This document shows, one piece after another, positions 46,764-59,991 of a stretch of 64,000 nucleotides of DNA. A model generated the notes under the pieces. That model was given only the letters and a program-made list of their open reading frames with translations. It did not search any database and was not told the origin of the DNA. Position 1 is the stretch's first letter; every line of letters begins with the position of its first letter. A program made the position numbers and the translations under genes. Source of the DNA: Varroa destructor (lineage: Eukaryota; Arthropoda; Arachnida; Mesostigmata; Varroidae); the NCBI RefSeq assembly GCF_002443255.2, contig NW_019211454.1, positions 59,159,601 through 59,223,600 on the forward strand, read 5' to 3'.

Positions 46764-48256
46764 CTGAACTAGATACACACAGAGTGTTTCGTGTTGAAAC
46801 AGTTCCTTTAATAATTAACTGATTCTACCTTGAAACGGATCTATCTCAAACGTTTGTCGACTTGGCGCCTTCCTCAATCGATGGGTATTAATCTCAGTTA
46901 ACAAACAATTGATACGACTACGTAACCTAAGCACTGTATGGATGGTGACAACATACAATCGAACACTGGCTGTTTGTTTGTCTATCCTCAAACGTTATAA
47001 TTTGCTTATCTGAAAGTTTTTCTATCAGAATTGCCAGTTACAGCGTCATTAAAAACAATCGCTCGTCTCGACACTTTGTTATCGTCAAAAAAAACACCTG
47101 AAACAAAATTGATACCACTTCGTTATAGGCTACAACCAGATAAAATCAGATAACGCAATAAGGTTTTTTCTTGCGCGCCTTCATAATTTAAATGCCATTT
47201 CGTCGAAAACTTCAAGTTAGATCTTAAGCCGCCTTCAAAAATTACTCCTTGTCTAACTTTCAAACAATCGCCCTCAGTGAAATGATACTGAAGCAAACAC
47301 ATTATACATAAGGGCCACTAGTGAACTCGTACTGATAGCAGACTGCACGACGCAAAGTTTCTCGGGTTCTCTTAAAAGCCATACAATGACCAGTAGCAGC
47401 ACATGCTGTAAACTCCGCAAGTTTATAATCTTGGTGGGGCTTCGTCTAGCACGAGGACTTTGCACAATAGCTGATTTCTTTTATATTGCGAGAAAGAGCC
47501 TCCTGCCTTAAGAAGGTCTGATTCCCGTTTAGTACCAAAAACAGCGGATGGACGCACGGCGACTTCCGCAAGCAAGCAAGCGCTAAATGATGTCCAAATT
47601 TAATTCCGTCAGGTAGGTTTTGCTCCTCTCTGAAACGAAAATGGCGTCGCTCGCGCATATCGCTTCTTTGCTCCGCTCTTTTGCACTCGGCCGATCGTGC
47701 TACTGTTCTGTCGCTTGAGATACTAGGGTCAAAGGATGTTCGATCAACCGAATTCGACCACCGCCGATACCGATTCGGCAGAGCAGAACACAACAGATAA
47801 AAAGAAAGGGAGCCAATGCGAGAGAGAAGGTACAATCAGGACACGAACAGCTGACAGGGTCCCATCGACGATGGATGGAATTTGTTCAAGTTCCAATTTA
47901 CTTAAGTGATGCAGCAGCAGCAGCAGCCGCCACCGCTGCTGTCATTGTTGTTGGCCATCGGTTCGTCCGTCGGTTGGATGGCCGGCCGGCAGGCAGGCCA
48001 TTCCTCCGTTGATTCCTTCATTTGTTTATCGACCTCTCGATTTGAGGTGGCGGTACGAAATTGCCAACGACGAAAATTAGATAGGCGGGCAACATCCTTT
48101 TCTCTCGGTTGTCTATATCGATTAAGAGTCTTTTACTCTTTGTACGTTTCAACTCTCTGTTCACTGTTACTCGTTGCTATCGGTTTTCTGTAGCGCTAAC
48201 TTTCGCTCGCTTCTCTTTTTCTTTTCCTTTTTTCTTTCTGACTTGGTCCTATTCTT

Positions 48257-48280
48257 GTCGTCGTCGTCGTCGTCGTCGTC
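48257..48280. repeat. (GTC)8 microsatellite
   Basis: Eight perfect GTC copies, preceded by a long pyrimidine-rich run (48201-48250). Confidence 0.95.
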
Positions 48281-48443
48281 TTCGCTATGACAGCGTAACG
48301 CGTTCTGTTATGTTGGGCGAGGACTCGGAAATATAAAAACGTTTAAAATGAGTATTACCTCTGAGATATTGCCAATTGCCGTCAACGCGCGCTAACACTA
48401 CGACTATTAGTATAGGGCAGCGCGTTCGCTTCTTTTTCTACTA

Positions 48444-48458
48444 CTGCTGCTGCTGCTG
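48444..48458. repeat. (CTG)5 microsatellite
   Basis: Five perfect CTG copies, followed by ccgccgctactgctg. Confidence 0.9.
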
Positions 48459-49692
48459 CCGCCGCTACTGCTGTTCTATTGCGAATCGCGATAGGAGTGG
48501 CGGCGGCGTCAGCTGCAGCTACAGGCTACAGAAAATTGCTAAGCAGTTGTCTGCTTGCCTGGGATTTTTTTGCTTGGCTATAGTTCTCTTGCTGGACGCT
48601 TCATTTTGGCGCCCGTATTTTTGTCCGCAACTGTATTCTGTTCGTTTCGAATAACGAGCAAAAGAGGACAACGCCAAAATGTTGATGAAGATGGAGAAAA
48701 AGAGGAAGGGGACGCTTAGCTGTCGTCCTTTCTTTTAGCTAACCCGCGCGCTCTCTTCGCCGATGAAGAGCAGTCAGCGCGACTTTTAATTTCAAAAACA
48801 CATTTTGTGCTTCGCACAGCAGTGACGGTAGCAAAGATGATGACAGCAACATCAAGCAAGCTGTATGATGATAAAGGAAAGGCTGTCGACTGCGACCGCT
48901 GTTGCCTCCACTGCCGCCGTGACTGACTGCCATTGCGCAACGGGGCTTCTTTTCAGCAAATCCCCCTTCTCGCGTTTAGGCGGCGAGAAACACACAGGGC
49001 TGCTCTCTTCAAAATGCTATATAACATGTAGTCAGCGAATGATAATTTTCTAGTATTACATGAAATAGAATACAACTGCCGTCACCTCCACGACATATGT
49101 GCATGATAGCGGGTAAAGGGTGCCTATGCACAGTTCTTATACACACACATATGTATATATACACAAGCATATATGTGTGATTTGATTTTGAAGACCGTAA
49201 ACAAGTCAGACGAAAGTAATAGATTGGAAATGGGTTTAGGCGTTGCGGATCATATATTGTTTTAGCGCTTCCTTTAAGAACAGCTGTACCGGTTGGCGGT
49301 ATCCCTAAAGGTAAATTAGTTTGCAAATTGGAGGATCGAGTATTTAATTCAACACGCAGCGTACACTGATAGTGTGAAGTTAAATATATTTCGTTTACGA
49401 AAGTACGGATCTCTATGGTGTCGTTTCGACGAGCCACTGCTTTCAACACAGTAAACACCAAATAAGTCAATAAATAACATTTGTTATCGTATGCTGGGCT
49501 AGAAAGCATCGACGTTTACTACCATTTGACAGTGAGCATGTAAATAGGCCTCGTCCTTCAAAGGATTACGACGCTGATACGAGCTAAGCCATGGCCGGTG
49601 TTGCCAGGGTTATGGCTGTTCTTGCATGTATGGCTGTATGTTATATCGGCCACTCTGCGATTCGTTCGACATATGGCCGCCCCGCCGGGCCA

Positions 49693-49710
49693 CAGCAGCA
49701 GCAGCAGCAG
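49693..49710. repeat. (CAG)6 microsatellite
   Basis: Six perfect CAG copies, then caatagcaatgg. Confidence 0.93.
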
Positions 49711-49784
49711 CAATAGCAATGGTGTTTCTCCTCGATATCTCTATCCTGCTAACCTACCTATGCTGTAGTGAACAGAATTCGCTC

Positions 49785-49804
49785 ATATATATATATATAT
49801 ATAT
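49785..49804. repeat. (AT)10 microsatellite
   Basis: Ten AT copies between gctc and attgttag, 75 bp right of the (CAG)6 tract. Confidence 0.95.
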
Positions 49805-52800
49805 TGTTAGCTCGATGCATCGCGAGCTGCCTTTCAGATCTGCCCGATAGAATCGAGGAACTCCTCCGCCTAGCAAGCGGATGACTACCTTCAGTCAAAG
49901 ACATGTAGGTCCGTCGACAAATCGCATCGTTGTGCCTAAAACGCCAGTAGAAATTTAGCCGAAGCAATCGGTACGAACTAAATAGTCAACTATTGGTACC
50001 GTTGAGCAAGCGAAAGGGACCAGCAAAGATCGGAGCGGACGACCGATACTCGTTATGCACATAGATCATACATTATCTACATATATATAGATTTGCCCAT
50101 ACATCTATGCTTGTGCGTACGCTATTGGTACTAATTCTGCCATCACCGCTGTTGCTATTATCTGAGCCCGTCTCGCAGAGGGACTTAAACCTTTGCTCGC
50201 GATGTTTTCGTAGCGGCCATAGACGTGCAATGCGAAACAGATATAAACCAATGAAACACACACAAAGCTACAACCTATACATGAGACAAAATTGAGAATA
50301 CCGGGTGCTGGGTGCGACATAGCCGCCGCGTTAGATACACTGGATTCTGCCTTCCTGTGCGTCTATCTGTATGTTGTACTGTTAGTGAATGCGCATGAGG
50401 AGGAACATTTTCTAGGAAGGGTCCGCTGGATGGCGGACAGTAGTTGGCCGAGAGGCAGCAGGCCATTGCAATAACGCGACCGCCTCTGAGGAATGAGCAA
50501 AGGCTGCGCATCGTTGAGCGGCGTAGCTTAGGTCAGCCTGAACAGTTCAGGCAAGTACTGCAACTTCTGTATCATCGTCAGAGGACGAAAAACGACGCGT
50601 ATGATGGCGCTGAGAAGTTGTAGCTGTAGTAGTACTGGTAGGCCGAGCAATTGGACGAGTAGCAGGACCGATTGGCTCTAATCGTGTCCACGAAGGCGGG
50701 ATGTGTGTGCGTTTCGATTCGACCCACCGCTAGGAGTAGCCGCAGCGGTATCTTCTCTCACTCGTCTTTTTCGCATGTTCGAAGGCAATTCTTCGGGTCC
50801 TACATACAGCCTGTTATTTCTGCGGCCACCAGCCAGCACTATCACTCTTTCACAAAGATCTAAACACAACCGAGCGGAGCAAAAAGTACAGAGCAACCAG
50901 CTACTCTCACATCAACCGCCACTTTATTGCGAGTTCCTCTGTCTCCTTCATTGCGCTCCATTTCTAGCTTCTTGTTCTACTTCATCGTCGTCGCCATTTT
51001 TTCGTTCTTTCTATCATTCTGTCTCTCTCTTCCGGCTCCCAAGACCCTGGATGGATTGACACCCTCCAGTTCGGCCTGCACAGACCCTACACCCGGCTAC
51101 GCTGTCCTGCACAGCCATATACCATCTATAGATTTCTAGCCCTGGCCCGGCCTGGGAAGAAGCGTTTTTATACACGATTCATCATCGCTACGCCAATAAG
51201 CCGCTAACACACTTAAACGGTTTAAGGCAGTGGTAGCAGCAAGTCTTCAGTAATAGCGTTCACTGGCCGTTGTAGGAGCACGGCCTGGCTACCTATTTAC
51301 CATTTTATCTCGTGCAGAACACGGGCACACGCAAGCACCGATACACAGACACATCTCAGCTGAGTTTCCTGTACCATGCCGTGCCATGTCAAAGTGTTTT
51401 CGTCGTCGTCCTTTATTTCGCAATGGTGCCTTTTTCCACTCTCTTGGAGCGTTGATGATAGGATGGCAAAGCTACCAGGGCATTAGAGAGCGCGTTCGCA
51501 TGACACAGGGGCACAGCAGCGGCAGCAGGGAGCAGGCAACACGGTGGCTAATTTTGGTATCGACCTAAGCAACGCTGTGTTCAAATAAGAGATGGTTGTA
51601 CAAGGAATGGCCGAAGCAAACCGAAACAGAAAGGAGAGAGAGGCAAGGAAGATGTGGTAATGTCGTTGCGATCCGAAAGATATCGCGTGCTGATATCGGG
51701 AATTCAAGCATCTGCCCTATACACGCGCAAGCACACGGAGGAGAATTCGCTTGTGGGTAAAAGTACCTCTGGAATCGGCCCTAATCGCTCATGTGTACTA
51801 TGTGCTTATGTTGGTGTAGCGTACACATCTTAGCTGTGTATGCTGTTTGTTGGTTCGTTTTCTTAACCGTTATAGGCTTCATTAGCGGCTGTTTTCTAAG
51901 ACTTGTCGATGAACTGCGAAATGTTGAACTACTGCAAAATTGTGGTGTCACTTATTTTATTTGTCCTTGTTGCTTTTGTTTGTTCGAATCTGAATTGGTA
52001 CCTGATGCCCGCTGGTCCTCCTCGTTACTGGTGCCCTGGTGCACGATGCTGGTTACCCACTTAAACTCTCACTCGTCATATTCAGCACACACAGATATCC
52101 GTCCCTTTTAATGCGAGTATAGCCCAATAATCCATGGCAGTCTCGCGTTGGCCGCCCCACGAACCCACGGCTGCGGAGGTATCTGGCCACACTCCGGTGT
52201 GCCGCAGTAATGCCGGGCTATTATACATACATATTATAGGTTCCCTCTAGTCATAATCAACAGCCGGCAGCGTTGCTGACGGCAGTAATAGCGCCTACAC
52301 CGAGTAGTAGGCAGGCACGCAGGCCGCCGCGCCCGACAGTTCAATCGGCGGCGGCAGCTGCTGCCGCTGCTACTTCTATCGCTGCGCGTATTAGCGCACC
52401 CTAGGCGCGTGAAAACTACTGCTGCTATTGTCGCCCAGGAAAAAGATGATTGGGAGACGGGGATACGACCAGGGGAGCGACAAAGAGCAATAATGCGGTC
52501 CAATGAGGGAACAGCGACGAATGCAGAGAAACTGAGAGAAGCAGAGTTTGTGCGAGAGAGAAACGACCGAATGAATGTATGAGTGAGTGAATACTCATCG
52601 AGGCATGAGGAATCGCACAATCCACAGGAACAATCACACACGACTGCAAGCAATGACCACGATGCTGATGGTACCACAATAACGACGACAATCGTCATTT
52701 TGCAAGTAACACTACGGCTCTAGTGTAGGGTGCAAATCGGAGCGAAAAGCTTCTAGCTACACCAACGGTAACCAAACAGCGACTCATTATAGGGAGCTCG

Positions 52801-53209
52801 GTTTAAAGAAAACTGATTTAGTTATGGGGCTACAGTAGGCCGTTCAGCGCTCGTCTTTATCTCTCTGGCGCGGGCGCTGCTGGGGCTGACGTTGCGGTTT
52901 TTCTACTAGCAGCGTCTATACCGGAAAAATGTGTTAGGGAGCAGTGGCGGAAAGGTTCCGACAGATCTCAAAGAAGCCTTTACATCGTTGTTATAGGAAG
53001 GCTATATTGTATTTGGCTGAGTTTGATTCGGCCAACAACAGGCCGTTCAACAGCGAAGCTTGGTCGCATTTCGGTAAATCAGTGCTGCGGTGACGAGTCA
53101 GCTTTCATTGCACCTAGCGCCGTCGCCATCATCTTCTTGTCGGAAACAACACAAAAGGGCATATTATTGTCGCTTGCGGCCTTTTTATTTATCGATCTGT
53201 CCGTCTAGC

Positions 53210-53217
53210 TATAAAAG
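53210..53217 (+). promoter_or_regulatory. TATA box TATAAAAG with downstream ATG
   Basis: TATAAAAG follows ccgtctagc and precedes ccgccagcag. An initiator-like sequence (cacagtc) lies at about 53248-53254, near the expected start-site distance but a few bases far. The first ATG comes 59 bp after the box and opens the frame at 53269. This is the most promoter-like arrangement in the window, but only consensus matching supports it. Confidence 0.3.
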
Positions 53218-53268
53218 CCGCCAGCAGTTACTATAACCACCATACGACACAGTCGTCATCGTCGTCGA

Positions 53269-53439
53269 ATGAATTACTGCTGTTCCGCAAACCAGTCAGG
53301 TAACAACGCTAATGCCACTTCTGCTCCGCCTCTGCCTAAAGCAGACGGCCCCGGAACGTCCCACAGGCGGCCGTTCGGGGCGCTCATCCACTTACTTTTT
53401 CTCTCGCTTTCGCATAGAAATACAAAATACTACAACTAA
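53269..53439 (+). CDS. Candidate short ORF or first exon after a TATA box
   Basis: ATG at 53269 opens 56 codons to TAA at 53437-53439. It reads MNYCCSANQSGNNANATSAP then PLPKADGPGTSHRRPFGALI, with a short hydrophobic segment (LIHLLFLSL) near the end. If CAG|GTAACA at about 53300 acts as a donor it would instead be a brief first exon (MNYCCSANQS). A second ATG at 53312 in another frame opens 102 codons (MPLLLRLCLKQTAPERPTGG and on), so the real start is undecided. No family recognised. Confidence 0.2.
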   Translation: MNYCCSANQSGNNANATSAPPLPKADGPGTSHRRPFGALIHLLFLSLSHRNTKYYN

Positions 53440-55539
53440 TTCTACTATCCGCATGCTTCGTTCATTTGGGTTGGTTCGGTTCAGTTCGGTCTTGACGAAT
53501 CGGCCCGGCAGTCCGCATCTTCTTCCTTCGTTCAGGCAGCGGCCACGACGGCTGCAGCAGACGCCGCCATCGTCTCGTAACATCAGCATCAATCAGCCGG
53601 CACTTCACGAACGGCGGTAGCAGCAGCGACTCGAAAGTGACTGACAGCTGTCAGTCAAGCTTGCTCAAAGTCAAGCCAACTAACAACTATAAGCAGGCGC
53701 ATGTACACTCGCACAGAGCCAGACAACGCGGCTGTACACATATACGATTCATCCAACCACCATTAGCATGTATACAGACAAATGCTGTTGCAGGGTGGCT
53801 AGACAAGGCTACACCGTCATAGTGGTGCGTTGGAACACAAGAAAGACGCTTGTGATGGGCAGCGATGCCTAGGGTACTGCTGGCGACGGCAGGCGCGGGT
53901 AACAACGACGCCGCCGCCGCCAGCCACATAGCAACAAGCTAGGATCCACAGGGAGCCGTACCAGACAGCACACACACCTCGGAAATTCTCGCTTTCTGCC
54001 CCGTTCAGCTCAAAGATGACTGGAGTCAGTCAGTCAGCCAGTCACCTTCACGGTCACGGCTATGCAGCAGCGTGTCTGCACATCTATAGATGCACGAAAT
54101 ACTATGTACTACCCACCACTTTTATCAAATAAGATACAATGATGGGTTGATAGAGCAATACAGGCCAGAAACGACTAAGAGCTGGATATCTGCTATCGTT
54201 AATGCTGCGACATGGACTGCGTGCAGCGAACGTTGCGCCCTGCGAGCTGTTAACTTGCTCGCTTCAGCGTTGGTGTAGATGAGTAAACGAGCGAGCACTA
54301 TGAGAGAACGTTGCTGAATTGAGCCGGCGATGGCTATCGCGATCGCGATTATGATGAGCACCGGCGATTCTCAGAATAGAGGGGGGACCAAGAAGATGAA
54401 GAGGCTGAAGTAGACGAAGAAACAACCTTCATATTCGATGATCCTATTGTTGCTACTGATGCTTGTGCCTCTGTATATGCGATGCGAGTGTGTGCGTTGT
54501 TAGTGCATCGGGCGCGGCCGCCGTCGCCCTGGCTCTTTCTGCTACCGCCAGCGCTACGACACATTGCAACGCTCGAAGCACATCGATTCGAGAGTACTGA
54601 GGATCTATTGCGCATCAAAAGTTAGCTAGCTGACTGGATGGATGGCTATCAAGCGCCTTAGTCGTCGATGATACCTCCAATGAAGATACTTACCAGGATA
54701 AGCAGACGACGAACGGACGCGCAAATACATCGCGAGAAGAGCGAGCGATCAACAAAGTACGGGATAGAGTTAAACAGCAAAGTGCAAAAGGTATGTCAGC
54801 GAGAGTATACGATCAAATTCACAGTGCTTGGTACTCTGAAGACTAGCACATTTCTGAAAGGCCTATTTATTTATTAGGGCTTTGTTTGTCCCTAACGACT
54901 GGTATTAGATTATCGAGCACCTAGAATCAACAATGAAGGCGATACAGGGTTCCTTCCATCTGGCTCTAGTCTACTTCGATAAATAAACTCTAAGTGAAAC
55001 CCTGCAAACATGTCATTTTATTGCTAAAGCAGCTAACGTTATTGAATGGACTCAAATGTGTAGTCAAATAGTGAAGTATCGTGCATTTCCTCACTAACAG
55101 TGCAGGGCTAATTCTTTGTCCGCCAAAGTAAGTTTCGATTTTTGACTAACTATTCGAAGCTTCACTTATCGTAAAGGAACTTGAAAAAAAAACGCCCACA
55201 AAGCACGTCTACTGTGTATTCCGTCCGCTTCCCTCCTCACTAGTTGATTTTCACGCCACACTTCAATCAGAGGTCAACAACATTAACAAGTTTGCAAAAG
55301 CAACTTACATTTCTATTTAGTGATCCTGTTCTGCGTTAACTTTGCTCGTCATCTGCCCGTGGAGTTACTTCAACAACAACGACAACAATAGCTTGCTGTA
55401 AAATAAATCAATTCGAGGTTTAATTTCCCTTCAGATAACAACGGACCGATGCGGTACAGTGTCAATGTATTTGTATTTTATCTATTTCTGATTCATTTCC
55501 CACTTTCGCCCACCCTCAACGTTGGCTCGCATTTTACAG
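53440..55539. other. Non-coding stretch
   Basis: GCC clusters near 53905-53920, a gtcagtcagtcagcc run near 54025, and an AT-rich part from 54.9 to 55.5 kb. Frames stay under about 103 codons and are unrecognised. Confidence 0.5.
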
Positions 55540-55677
55540 ACTAATGTAGAAGTGATCTCAACGGCGAATGTGTGCAGGAAGGACATGGTCCCCTACGCAC
55601 TCTGCATCAACTGTGGCGGCTGCTGGCTGATCGCAGCACCAGCGGCGGCGGCTGCAGCCACAGCAGTTGTATTCTAG
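55540..55677 (+). CDS. Candidate 3' exon with Cys-rich core
   Basis: An acceptor-like ggctcgcattttacag ends at 55539. The next frame, in phase 0, is open for 45 codons to TAG at 55675-55677. It reads TNVEVISTANVCRKDMVPYA, LCINCGGCWLIAAP, then an Ala run from a GCG/GCA cluster and TAVVF. The CINCGGC spacing looks like part of a metal-binding knuckle, but only one pair is visible. A second frame is also open, so the phase is uncertain. Confidence 0.18.
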   Translation, partial: TNVEVISTANVCRKDMVPYALCINCGGCWLIAAPAAAAAATAVVF

Positions 55678-58600
55678 TGCTGTGCATGGTGCACGTTCTA
55701 GCGCCACGACCGGTGCTTCAAGCATCCGCTCGACATCGAGACGATCATTTATCATCATGAGCAAACTAGCACAAACAGAGAGACAGACAGGAGAATAGAC
55801 TACAGCGGGCGACCACTACTGCGGCTACTCTTAATGTAATCACTGCCCCCATTAAACACGACGACAGCGAAACGCGCGATGCCTCGCTACAGAACACGCC
55901 GCCGCACTCGTGTGGCATTGGAAGCAGCACACGGAGGATGCTCACTGACAGCCGCTTATACAGACAACGGCCTCGGCAATGGCAAGAACGATAACAGCTG
56001 CGGCGGCAGCAACAGCAGTAGCGGCAGCGACAAACGAATCCACAGCGCCGGCATTTCTTCGAACACATCGGATATGTACACGCTCCGACTCTTACCGCAG
56101 ACACCATGCAGACGAGTTAAGGGCGAGCACCGCGGCAACGAGAGCGACGACAACAATATCATTCCTATCAATAAATGCGCATAGCGCATGGGTCTGTGTG
56201 TGTGTGTGTGTGCGTATATCTGCGTATGCGCGCGCTAGGTTTGATTGAGATTTGTGTGTATGCGTCCGTTGATGAATGGGAGAACGACCTCAGTCGGTCA
56301 GAGATGGAGTAATCTTCCCATCGGACCCTTGTCTGACCCCTGTAGACTTGATAGAGCTCTATGTGTGTTTGTCGAGACATGAGGCGAGATAAGCAGTGAC
56401 AATAACAAGTACATGCAACAATTAAACGACTCGAACAAACAAAAACAAAAGTAAAAATAACGGAGGACGGTAATAGAAGCCCCGGAGAAATAAAAGCGGA
56501 GGAAGAGAAGCTTGATATGTAGCAATTCAGAGACTTAAACAACGCAAACAGCAGACGTTCCCTTCTCGGTGCGCTGTTTGGTGGATCGTTGAGGGCACTA
56601 CAGAGACACCATCCGCGGGGTAAACAGATCAAGAATTAAAAAAAGGAGAGACACGATCATCTATCAGTATATTTATCTAACAAAAATACCAACATTATCG
56701 GCTTAGTCCATCTGTGAATACCAGTCGGTTATTGTAACAGGGTTACACATTGTAACACAATCATGCTTGCACTGGCACAAACAAACAAAGTCGCTGTTGT
56801 TATTACTGCTTTTATCGACAATGACATCAGATCATTCAGAAGATGCGTCATCATCCAGAAAAGGTTCAGCCGTGCGATCGGAACGCGCTGCCTTTCGAGA
56901 TTGTGCCCGTATCATAGGCTACTGCTATTACTAGCAGACGACTGTACTTCGAAATGCCCGCGAAATTCATGGATGCTTCCAAAGAATAGAAGAAGTAGGC
57001 GAGCTTTTTTTTAATTAATATTTAATAACCGCAAAACAAATGGACATTTATTTTCACGTATTGCTCACGATTGTTTCAGCGAATTGCTACACTAATCAAG
57101 CTGAAAGTTTGCTTCTCTACTGATATACTTGCTTTCGTTAGTCAGAGCAGGCGTATCATCCGCTTTCGCTATTCTTGCAGGAGCCTGCAATAATATCAAC
57201 GAAGCCACGCGAAGAGTGAACGGCCGAAGCGGTGATAACTTTAACGACAACGACGAGGATATGACAGCGGGGACGTCCAACGGAACAAGTACAAAATCAA
57301 CAGGTCCGAAGAGAAAGTTGCTAGCGTGTCTGTCGACCTAATGGGTAATTGATACTTCGTTCCTCTTGGATATTTCTATGTGTGTTCAAACTTGGTCTCG
57401 GGCAGTTTCTTGATTCATCTCACTGTCTTTGACTTGATGTCAGTCGCGGCGGCAGTGGCGACGCGCATCCATGTGCTACTCTACTCCCCTCCACTCACTT
57501 GTTCGTTCGAATTCGACGGAAATGTATGAATTTGGTGTATTTGACTGTGCGTTCTGCGGAGCGACGCTGTCTCTCCGTCGGTCAGACGCAGCCCGACAGT
57601 CTTTTAGATCTGCAGGTGGATTCAATTGAAATGGCGCGCCAGTCACGGTCACGACAAATGGCAACGGCAGTACGAGATCTGACCACTACCACCGCAATGG
57701 CTTTCGGTTCGATCCGACTTTTTCGACTCTGGGTAATATCTTGTTCAATTTGTTTTCAAATCCGCTTTCTTTTTTCCCCGGAGTTATAAACATTTTTTTG
57801 ACGCGATCGTACGTCTTCGACGAGCGCGCCAACAATCAGCAGTAGAGATGTATTTTGCTAGAGCCGTCCACCGCAGCCAAGCATCGTTCTGAAGCCCTCC
57901 ACATCTTTGTTTCAGAAATAATACTCTCTATAAAACGTAACGAATTGGAAATTAATCGCAAGTGCAGCGTGTTTTTGAAAAAAATTTAAGAACACATTAC
58001 CTGAAATTAAAAAATAGATTTCGAAACAAACACAAATATGAACTAGTTAAAATGCACAGAGGTAGTGTTTATATTCTAGCATAAGTTAGAATAGAACTTT
58101 TTTTAGAAGTTTTTGTTTTACATTTTACACAACTGTATTGTACATTGCCACAAGACTGTCATAGCTGCATGAGACCGTACGTGTATGCTCTACCAGCTCT
58201 GGGCTACGGTGGGCTAGTTATATGTGGGCCGAGCTGTAACTTCAACTAGTTCATTTTACCAGTACATTGTTAATCCTTCTGTTTTACTCGTTGTTTGTAA
58301 CTCGTACTGTTATAGTTATGGCTTTCGCCTGTTAACAGTTAACTACTACTTCCGAGACTGCTACTCTCGTTTGAAGCAGCTTCCGTGAAGACAATTTTGT
58401 CCAAAAGATCTGAAAAGAGCCAGCTCACTGGTTGTTTATTGACTGGCTGAGACGAGTTAAACTGAGCCATTTGGCTGTGTCCGATCAGCCTTCACTCATT
58501 TCTTGAGCTATCAGACAGGCCATCGTGAATTCTACTAGGCCTTCATATGGGAACGACAAGAATATCCAACGAGTAACCACCAAAGACCCAGATCGGACCT

Positions 58601-59976
58601 AATTACCCAAAGGCTGTCTATCTAACAGAAAAATCCACATTTTTTGTTGCTCAATTATCGGCTGGTCGATGAGTAGACGCGAATCTACGATTCTTTTCGA
58701 GAGAAGTTTCAGACGAACGAGAGTCGTGATAGACATTTACTCGTCTTTCTAAAGAGATGCTTTTCGTAGCGGCAGCAAGCTTGAAGAGCCACAGCACTAT
58801 CAACGACAATAGAAACAAGAACAACAAAACTATCTCATAGATTCATGCCTATGGCCAACCGAGTTGTCGATGAAGTTGCCAGAATTGTCAAGAGGCCTCA
58901 AATCACTGTCGGATAACATTTAATGGGTTACTCAGTGGCTACTGTCAATAAAATATCATTGGAGGAAAAATGAGGTTTGAAATCTAAGTGTTACTCTTAT
59001 GCAAATTCCGAAAACGTTTATTTAAAAAATCTATAGAAACACTGCGAGTCTTCACTGGGGAGCGAATGCGAGCATTTAGACATACGAGCGCAGGCAATGC
59101 GTTCATCTCGCACCGTGGAGTATTCAATTCGCGTCTCATGCAACATGCGATCCACAATCGAAGCACCTACAATAACTTATTGCGCTTTTTACGAGTACCG
59201 GAACTTGTCACTGCTCCGCTTCGCTGCTATTGGGGAGGAAGGGACAGGTTGGACCTGGGATTAATCACACTGCGCGAGTATGAGTTTCGAGTTCGGACTC
59301 CATAGCAACGCGACCATACAAATATATGAGAGGGCTCCTATGCGGAGGAGAGATGAATGACTCCGCTATTCTGCTGAATATCTGGGCGTGGGAGGCAGTA
59401 CAAGAAGCAGACGCGCTCAATTCCGCATTTCATAGTAATCTTTATTGGGCTCGTAAGTAAGCTAGTTCATGCTATCCGACGAGAATGAATTTTAGCGGCT
59501 GTTGTCTCACGGTCGCAATAACGGCCCATATGATGTACAGCCCCACAACAACAATGCACCATGATTTGACGGTGTACCAATGGTTGAGTACCGATTGCAC
59601 AATGACACCCGTTTCAGTGCTAAGAAGCCTTGTGGTGTCACTCACGATCCACGAGCCTTAATTAGATGCATATGATTTCTCTTCCTTTTTCGGTACGTCT
59701 CTAACCCACGTTCCTTCTTACGGTCGCCGTCGTTGTCCGTTTCGGCCCCTCTTTATGCTATCAACAAGATTCTTTGTGGCACTGTCCGCCGATGCTGCTG
59801 CTGTTACGGTCGCGTTCTTTCGCTAAGCCCATCAAGTGCTAACCGTAACAACAAAGCGTAACAAAGAATGCGTGGCGACGCACTGGCATGGAAGGGGGTG
59901 GAGATAGCCCTGGTGATGGTGTCGGTTTGCTAGTTGATGTCGCAGCTACGAAGGGGCAGAGCAAAGCCAAGACGCA
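55678..59976. other. Non-coding stretch
   Basis: CAG/GGC triplets (55.96-56.05 kb) hold several frames open on both strands. 57.9-58.3 kb is AT-rich and empty. A 105-codon frame at 58988-59305 (contains HTSAGNAFISHRGVFNSRLM) is unrecognised and has no splice support. Confidence 0.45.
56195..56212. repeat. (TG)9 microsatellite
   Basis: Nine perfect TG copies running into cgtatatctgcgtatgcgcgcgc, an extended alternating purine-pyrimidine stretch. Confidence 0.95.
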
Positions 59977-59991
59977 GCGCGCGCGCGCGCG
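59977..59991. repeat. (GC)7 tract
   Basis: Alternating GC for 15 bp followed by gagagaaaga. Such a tract is the most favourable sequence for left-handed Z-DNA; that it does so here is inference. Confidence 0.9.

Larger units (their letters stand above)
45708..53209. other. Microsatellite-dense non-coding stretch
   Basis: Dense short repeats (listed) separated by unique sequence. Minus-strand frames at 46190-46778, a 166-codon frame at 49009-49509 and a 154-codon frame at 52234-52698 show no recognisable domain; several are repeat-held. GGAAATATAAAAACG near 48332 is TATA-like. No RNA gene or mobile-element protein seen. Confidence 0.45.
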
